From Romanomermis culicivorax (taxonomy: Eukaryota > Nematoda > Enoplea > Mermithida > Mermithidae): DNA of 64,000 nt. Under the pieces are notes generated by a model. It worked only from the letters and a program-made list of their open reading frames with translations, ran no database searches and was not told the origin of the DNA. Location of the stretch: NCBI GenBank assembly GCA_963922205.1, contig CAWUHX010000396.1:62001-126000 (forward strand), in the 5' to 3' direction. Below, one piece after another: positions 57,801 to 64,000 of the stretch (within the stretch, counting starts at the first letter, position 1; the number at the start of each line of letters is the position of its first letter). A program made the translations under genes and the position numbers.

Positions 57801-60800
57801 CATCTGCGTCAGAAACTTTGCGGCTTTCGGTATTCTAGGAAATGGATCTTTCCAACACTTACTCAAAGATTTAAGATTCAACTTTCCAGTCTAGAATGAT
57901 GTTAAAATCTTAGCAATTTGCTGATGTTTTTTATCAGCTTACTAGCTGGAAAAATCAGGTAAAAGGCAAAGATGCTTTGCTTAGCCGATGAAAACTACTA
58001 AAATCTAACTGATCAGTAAAGAAGACAAGCAAAAGACCGCATCTGAGCTGGATAATAGCAAAGATTTCTGGGGCCGTATTCATAAAGGAGGCTAAAGTCT
58101 GAAGTCTATAGACCGAGCTAAAGTCTATGGACCGGTCTACATTTAGACCGGGCTGTGTCTATTCATAAAAATTATTTTTGGCTGTCTAAATGTAGACAGG
58201 TCTATAGATTTTAGCCCCGTTAGAAAAAGATTAGTAGAAACTGTGATATTACTAATAGAATCAAATATTTGTAGCCATAACTCTATAAATAATTGAGATA
58301 GAACTTTTTGAAATATGTTTTTGAGTTAGTCTCGGGCAGATCTACAGATCGATGCCTAGTTCGTCCCATCGTGGAACGAAAAACTTAAATGCCCAGAAAA
58401 AAAGTTTCCCCTACCGTAAGTTTGAATGCAAAATGTTCAAATATGCTATAAGAGAAAATACTGATATTTCCTGATTGCTCGATCAAATATTTCATCGTCA
58501 TCATATCTTCTAAAAACTTTTATATGCGATAGGATAGTCGTTGAAGTCTCCTCACTGATGAATGTTCACAATAATGTCGCTATTTCTAAAAAATTCAATT
58601 TTAACTCAATGAAGAGAAAAAGTAAGATAAGTTTATATGCCTTTCGTATCTATAAATGAAGCATAGAAGTAAAAAATAATCCGAAATATTGTGTTGATCA
58701 TTGAACAAAGGGCATAAGAGTCGCCATGCCTCACTTCCAAGTTTGAATAAATTAAGTTAAAAATAGCTTCTATCATGTGTAAGAAACACAAAAATTAATA
58801 ACGGACATGATCGTATATCTCGCTGGTCCTTGATCAGGCTAATGAGCGTCAGACCAAGATTTGCAGTTGATGAGGAAGCAATGATCGTTGCAATGTATTC
58901 ATATAGAAGGGAAACAATGGGACAATGACTCTACCTGGAGTAACGAAATAATTTTAAACTTCTATCATTGAAACTCATCAGCTAGTAGAGCAGCAGAATA
59001 AGCATGTCTGACGAATTCCTTCATCCCATATTCTAAAGTTCTAGAGAAAAACATGAATGCCTACCAGAAAAAACAGCTTTCGAGTGAAATTAAATTTTAC
59101 TTCCTGAATTTGATCTCCATTTGGAAAACCGATATACTGTGGCAAATGGCATAAAATCGCAGCAGTAACTTTATGCATAGTTCGACATGCTGTTGGTTGA
59201 CTAATACCATCTATCACCGATTATCATTTGAAATGTTCAACAAGAATAGAACCGTATAGCAATTCAAACTTGCAAAATCGCAGGAATCGCTCAAATGTTC
59301 AATACATCTTGACAATCAAAACAAAAGTTTAAAAGCTAAGGAATATCGTATATCTCGAAAAGCTCTATCTCGCCTCAACACCCTTAGATAATCAATACCC
59401 AAATTTCAAAAAAGACAGTCATTTCAAGGAAAAATTTTGGTCTAAATACATTTAGCCCGCTCGGGTGGCAGGCTAAATTTTTGGTCCAAATTGATTGATT
59501 TACACCGTCTTTTAGACTTTAAACTTTTTATGAATACCGTTTCTTCCCGACTTTGGTCTACATATAGACCGGTCTATAGGCTTTAGCCTTTTTATGTATA
59601 CGGCCCCTGTAATCATTGCCGGCGCGAAGCGCCGAAAAATTTCGACGTTTTGACCTTCTAAAACGCACTAAAATGCATCCTATGGATCGAGAAACCCTAA
59701 AAATTTTTCATAATTTGGTGACAGAGTTCAATTGATGGGCATTTTTAATTTTTTTTCACGAAACAACAGTGTAACAATCTGCAGCACCGCCACTGAATAA
59801 GGAGATTCATATCTCAGAACTTCATTCAACAATGCGTGTGCCACATTTTGTTTAATAACACAGCGGTTGAGCAGTAAGCGCATTATATGAATGCCAAACA
59901 TGACTTTAAACATTTTCAAAATAAAGAATTCATATAGTCAGTTTTTTGTAAAGTGCTTCTAAATTGAAAAATGACCGAAATCAGCGCTGTCGTCAAAATC
60001 GTCAGCAAAAGACAGCAAGGTTTTTAACTCAAAAAATTATCTTATCTGAACATTCTAATAAATTTTGAGTACTCCGTGATCAATGGTTTAGTAGAAAGTC
60101 GTAACAATATAAGATACTACTTGCTTTCCACTTTCCTTTTTTTTATTTCAAGAAAAACACACTGTAGTATAGTATTTGTAATTTGTATAACGCCGCAACG
60201 CGGCGAAAAATTATCAACCAGCTTTTTTTGATGAATTTGAGCAAAAAGGCAAAATATTGTCAATTTAGAAAAATTTATGCAACCAGCTGAAAGATTGGAT
60301 ACTCAAATTGGCAAATACATTTTTCATTGAAAAGCAATAAATTAGACCAGACAACATATGAGAGAATAGGTCCCTTACCAGAAGTCCGAAAACACATTTA
60401 CTACCCCCCGGGGAAAAATTGCACACTAGGTGGTCAAATTTATTAAATATATGACTCACACAGATTGTTTAATTCTTCCGAAATTTCCAGCTTGTTTTGA
60501 GTATTGAAAAAATTTAGCTTTTGATTCCAAACATTATTACTTATTACATAATGTGCTAAAACGTCAGTTTTAAATAGTCTTTCGTCGAATCGAGGCAAAT
60601 TTGTTAGCCGATACTGACTTCGAGATTTGATATGATAAAAAATTCCTTACTCTGACGGACAATTCTCCCTTGGTTTTTAGCGGCATACATGGTTTCGGTG
60701 CTATTTTCTTCAACCGACGAGATGCAATCAATATTCTAAATTGAATTGTGTAGTTTTTCAAAAAATACATAATAGAAGCTTAAAATCTAAGCACTTCTGA

Positions 60801-61742
60801 AAAGAGATCAGTAAAAAATGTGCTGGACACATAGTTGGAATCTAAAACTATCGATTTAATTCATTGAAAATGAGCTTTCATCGTTTTTTTGGATCAACTC
60901 CAAATTTGAAAATCTAAAAAAAAACCTTTCGACAAAAAGTTTTGTCAGACAATCTTTTTGATTCTAAAATCCGAATGCTATTACAAGCCTGTTTTGAATA
61001 GAGATATGGTAACTTGGATTTTGTTCTTTTTCGACAGACGTCAATGATATCAGTTTGTTACAATGTGAAACAAAAGTATTTTTATCTTCCACAAAGTCTC
61101 AAGACTGAGAGTTGACGAAATTCGAGAAGAGCACAAAATCACTTCGTGGGTCTTGAGAGCAGAACTGAAATAAAGTTTGCCGTCCAAATAATTAAGAGCG
61201 AACAATTAGTTCAATATGCTAAATTTTATTGTGTGAGCATGCAGTATTGTCCATGCTTCTAAATTCTACTTCTTAGATGCATTCATATACAGTTTTTAGA
61301 CTCACGATTCAAAGACATAATCCGAATCGTCAGAATTAAAATCCGCTCGAAGACTACGACCCATTTCATCGTCACTGGACAAGCAAGACGATTCGTCGCT
61401 GCTCCCCGATTCGGATAAAATAACGTGATTGTGCCTCATATCTCTGTAACCGTGGCGATCGATAACCATGTCATTTCGGATCAATGGTCGTCCACCATCA
61501 TAGTCGTCGTCTATAGGTTCGCTTTTAATCTCGGTTTTTATAATGACGTCGAAGTCTAAAGTTGAACAAATTTTGGACAATAAATCGTCCAACACGTTTT
61601 TGACGCATTTAGAATCTTTGTCAACATTTGAACAGCGTATTGTTGAACCATACACATCGGTAAATGCGTCAAAACCTTCATCGTCCGAATCGGAGCTGCT
61701 AATATCGTAAGAAACTAGCGGCAACATTTCTGAAACATTCAT
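51889..61742 (-). CDS. NAF1: NAF1, H/ACA ribonucleoprotein assembly factor, 8 exons
   Basis: Nuclear factor that binds NOP10-NHP2-dyskerin complexes and is replaced by GAR1 during maturation of H/ACA snoRNPs and telomerase RNA. Exons in coding order: 61306-61742, 60651-60735, 55176-55269, 55039-55121, 54610-54798, 53995-54129, 52904-53239, 51889-52026. Phases agree, giving 498 residues (human 494). Exon 1 is acidic and Ser-rich. Exon 2 holds PLKTKGELSV. Exons 3-5 form the GAR1-like core: DLPNLEDLHISLP, GVITSIVDTL, LLFTEDRNSFGK, VFEIFGPVIRPYYSVRFN, then KGSDASWL. Exon 6 has NNEPPAEALDFSDDEQE. Exon 7 has a GRGRGRGKRQRGGRG tract. Exon 8 is Gln/Pro-rich and ends YNNNRPP. Start may be 61,742 or the next ATG at 61,727. 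Intron 2 (5.4 kb) is packed with transposons. Confidence 0.92.
55584..55990 (+). repeat. TACATGTA-type MITE copy 6
   Basis: Degraded left end (CATACCTGCAACTGG) and right end GTTACATGTAC. Keeps the GGCCATATGGCCAGCAG block, AATGTCAATTTTTTGG and TTAGACAACAATTACTATTTT. The hairpin is decayed (GGGCGTCGCGTC). It lies in NAF1 intron 2. Confidence 0.55.
56144..56836 (+). repeat. TACATGTA-type MITE copy 7 (interrupted)
   Basis: Starts CATACATGTAATTGGGGG and ends CCCATGTATGTATC. Its hairpin CGGCGCTTCGCGCC is at 56,646-56,659. The head is split by a 280 bp insertion at 56,286-56,565. It lies in NAF1 intron 2. Confidence 0.65.
56286..56565. mobile_element. 280 bp MITE nested in copy 7
   Basis: Flanked by a perfect 10 bp direct repeat CCGTCACCCA (56,276-56,285 and 56,566-56,575). 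The ends are related by inversion: left TACCCGTATCC, right complement of GCAGGCCCGTATTTAG, with G-rich runs and AATTTT just inside both. The 9-10 bp duplication points to a Mutator-like or similar element. No coding frame. Confidence 0.6.
57830..58070 (+). repeat. Family-B repeat copy 3, left part
   Basis: Resembles the left flank of the hairpin in the other family-B copies (GATGAAAACTACTAAAATCTAA, then GCATCTGAGCTGGATAATA). It stops at CTG (58,068-58,070), where the Harbinger element begins, and resumes at 59,607. Confidence 0.55.
58071..59606. mobile_element. PIF/Harbinger element with CTG target duplication
   Basis: Termini GGGCCGTATTCATAAA and TTTATGTATACGGCCC are inverted with one mismatch. 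CTG occurs on both sides (58,068-58,070 and 59,607-59,609), the 3 bp CWG duplication known for animal Harbinger elements. Subterminal DNA repeats GGTCTA and TAGACC palindromic units at both ends (58,090-58,210 and 59,500-59,590). A transposase fragment is on the minus strand at 59,101-59,220. At 1,536 bp it is internally deleted or decayed. Confidence 0.8.
59101..59220 (-). pseudogene. Harbinger transposase fragment
   Basis: Forty codons read from 59,220 downward without a stop and include GISQPTACRTMHKVTAAIL and YIGFPNGD. This matches the helix-turn-helix-to-DDE linker of HARBI1-like transposases (GISQPTVSRVI-type motif, then FP). Frames on both sides are broken. No catalytic DDE residues could be placed, so it is dead. 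Confidence 0.7.
59607..59700 (+). repeat. Family-B repeat copy 3, right part
   Basis: Continues the interrupted copy: AATCATTGCCGGCGCGAAGCGCCG hairpin (59,619-59,634), then AATTTCGACGTTTTGACC and GCACTAAAATGCATCC, the reversed core of the family. Confidence 0.6.
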
Positions 61743-62774
61743 ATTAGTTAACTATGCAATGTTTTGAGACTACAGTATGGAAAGCACAAGTCTCGGAACA
61801 AAGCATACAGATATAAGTACATAATAACTTTGTTCTGCGGAAAAATAGTAAACATATGTCTATTTATTTTCACCTCTTTATCAGTTGTTTAAGATAAATA
61901 CTTCGTCAAACAATAGTTACTTGGAAAAGTCTGAACAAATAACATTTTGTTGTATCGTTCGTGTCGAAAAAATTTGAACGGAAAAAATGTTATTTATCAT
62001 TGCACAAATGAAGATTCCCCATTTAGGACCAAAATATCGGTGGGAAGCATGACAACTTCTCAAATTCTGCACTTATTTACTTTTCAGAACAGTGAACACG
62101 ATTTAAAAAAAACAAATTTGTTTTCGGTTCGATCGGTACCATACTTTTCGCCAAGTCAGTGTTTTTGGTGAAAAAATTTTGGAAACACGAAAAAATTTAA
62201 GTTTTTTCGAAAAATGGAGAGAAAAATTTCCGGGATTCCAAGACTGAAAAGATGCATTCGGGTGCATGCCTCGAAATTTTCCAACACCGCGCCAGTTATG
62301 ATTTCAATAGTTATCATTTGCTAATGTCTCACTTAATAAGTTATTGTAGTCCATGTTTTGTTCGGACATTTGAATAAAATTACAATAACTGATACTAATT
62401 TTGTGATTCATAATATAACATTAGGTTTTTTCTGCTGTTTTTTCGCCATTTGGCGAAAGAGGTCAAATTTTTTTCGTCATTTTCCTCAAATCGTTTTTTC
62501 CGCTGAAAAAATATTCAGATGCTTTATTTATGCTGTTTCGAACTTAATGGAACATTCTCATGCTTCTGCAGTAGTGATCTTCGTCGGATATGCGGACGGA
62601 TATCTGGATATAAAAAATATTCAAATATCCGGACATCCAGTGGAATACTTTTAACACAAATGACAAATAAAAATAGGAAAGTCAGAGCTTTAAATAGATT
62701 TTTTAAATAGACGATAATGAAATCAAATCAAACTCATTTTCAGATGACATAAATAGGAAGTGATCAAATCAATG
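61743..62774. other. Region upstream of NAF1, no gene recognised
   Basis: Should contain the NAF1 promoter, which I could not define. It includes a diverged core copy near 62,235-62,295 (AAAAGATGCATTCGGGTGCAT, CACCGCGCCAG) and a CGGATATCTGGATAT palindrome cluster at 62,580-62,645. Confidence 0.4.
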
Positions 62775-63421
62775 TTCTTTCTGCACAGTGCAGACCTTTT
62801 AGGCTTCGTGCAGAATTTTTTTTTGTGATTTCTGCACTGGTGCAGAATTTTTTGAGCCATGTGTTTGGTCACATCGGATACAGAAAAGATGCATTTTGGT
62901 GCATTTTAGAAAGTCATAATCTCGGAATTTTCAGCGCTTCGCGCCAGTCATAACTTTAATAAGCATTATTTATTTCCTAGCTCATGCGCGGCTTCTAGCA
63001 TGTCTACCTTCACTTACCACATAATCTATAATAATTTTCATCATCCTAAACGTATTATCGCATGTTTTAATTGGTAATCTCCAATATTTTATCTTGATAT
63101 TTAATGAAAATTCACATTTTTTCCTTGACACATTTTTTGAGAAGGATCAATACGTCAAGTCCGTGAACTTTTATAAGCAATTATTCCTTTCTTAACGTAA
63201 AATCAATCCAAAAGATTGATGGAAGTAGTTTTCGGAAAGTTCTACTCTCTTACTCATATCTTTACGGCAAAGTTCATAAGAGTTTGCAACTAAATTACTG
63301 GTTTCAAAATTTTTCAAATATAAAATTCTAGAAATTACGACTTTTGAACACAAAATTCGAATGTAATTCTTGAAGGAAATGTTCGGAAAATTGATTTACC
63401 AGTGTCGTGGAATGTCAATAC
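62775..63421 (-). repeat. Family-B repeat copy 4 with palindrome array
   Basis: Inverted relative to 17,668-18,233 and matching it along about 550 bp. It holds the core (AAAAGATGCATTTTGGTGC), hairpin AGCGCTTCGCGCC (62,933-62,945) and, outside the core, a palindrome array at 62,779-62,847 built from TTCTGCAC/GTGCAGAA half-sites. Confidence 0.65.
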
Positions 63422-64000
63422 TAGGGATGCAACGGGTACCCAGACCCAGACCCGTTATCTGTTATTACCTGGTATTTTTCGCTACTCAGACCCGGACCCG
63501 ATATTCTGATATTTTCAGACCCGGACCCGTTATAATTCTGAGGACATTATAACGGGTATCGGATAATGCAATTTTTATCAATCAACCACTGATGATAATA
63601 TACTCATGATTCAAGCTTTCTTGTTTCTAAAAATAATTAAAATAACTTCATCAAAAATTTATTCAACGTTCAACTTGCATTTACAACTTCGACAAAATCA
63701 AATTATACTTTAAAAATGATAGTTTTTGGCACAACGAACCACTCAGTCGTGAATGGTGAGGATCGTAAACAAAGCCGGCACGGCTAAATAACTGTTCTGA
63801 TGGTTACTGACGTTGATGGAGCTGCCAGAAAACGACGCGCAATTCTCGATAACAAAGGAAATTGTTTCGCATTGTCGCTCCACCAATGTAATTTATCTTC
63901 GTTCACAAATATGCGTTTTTGGCCGAATATTGTTTTATTTTCCGATGTATTTCAGTTTTTAATTTCAATTTGTTGTTAATATGATGAATCTCTGCTTAGT
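63421..64000. other. Window end: CTAGGGATG repeat and unassigned DNA
   Basis: 63,421-63,565 is a repeat starting CTAGGGATGCAACGGG, with several ACCCGGACCCG and ACGGGTA units in both orientations, probably a hAT-type end. Beyond it a plus-strand frame of about 57 codons from 63,799 (VTDVDGAARKRRAIL) resembles nothing I recognise and may be part of the same element. The sequ​ence runs off the window. Confidence 0.3.

Overview
This window comes from the nuclear genome of an invertebrate animal. It is AT-rich and intron-dense, with GT/AG introns from about 50 bp to several kb, and full of short non-autonomous transposable elements. The phylum cannot be fixed from the sequence. All gene models were built by hand: conserved protein blocks were joined at splice sites, and every junction was checked for reading-frame phase.

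Layout. (1) 1,673-28,420 (+): a complete 41-exon secreted metalloprotease of the GON-1/ADAMTS9/ADAMTS20 type, about 1,946 residues, with signal peptide, propeptide, zinc protease, disintegrin-like, Cys-rich and spacer regions, 16 thrombospondin type-1 (TSP1) repeats and a C-terminal GON domain. A possible upstream in-frame exon lies at 1,129-1,221. (2) 28,933-37,338 (+): an oxysterol-binding-protein-related protein of the ORP3/6/7 group (PH domain plus lipid-transfer domain), with a non-canonical signature motif. (3) 42,529-48,797 (-): TMEM68, a five-exon ER acyltransferase. (4) 51,443-51,712 (-): GCHFR (GFRP), the GTP cyclohydrolase I feedback regulatory protein. (5) 51,889-61,742 (-): NAF1, the H/ACA snoRNP assembly factor, in eight exons with a 5.4 kb transposon-filled intron.

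The five genes are functionally unrelated (matrix remodelling, lipid exchange, triacylglycerol synthesis, tetrahydrobiopterin control, snoRNP assembly). NAF1 and GCHFR are same-strand neighbours only 176 bp apart, and ADAMTS and ORP only 512 bp apart. Splice-acceptor-like sequences sit 2-46 nt upstream of all five candidate start codons. This is compatible with spliced-leader trans-splicing, or with ordinary 5'UTR introns.

Introns and intergenic DNA hold many mobile elements. The clearest are: a 455 bp LTR element (TRIM) whose two 184 bp LTRs each carry a tRNA-like sequence with pol III box A/B; a 1.5 kb PIF/Harbinger element with a CTG duplication and a transposase fragment, nested in an older repeat; two small hAT-like MITEs with near-perfect 8 bp duplications; a family of MITEs with TACATGTA ends; and a large fold-back repeat. 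Several repeat families that otherwise differ share a core ending in a GC hairpin (consensus CGGCGCTTCGCGCCG). In some copies the core is accompanied, 70-90 bp away, by palindromic site arrays whose sequence varies while their layout is kept.
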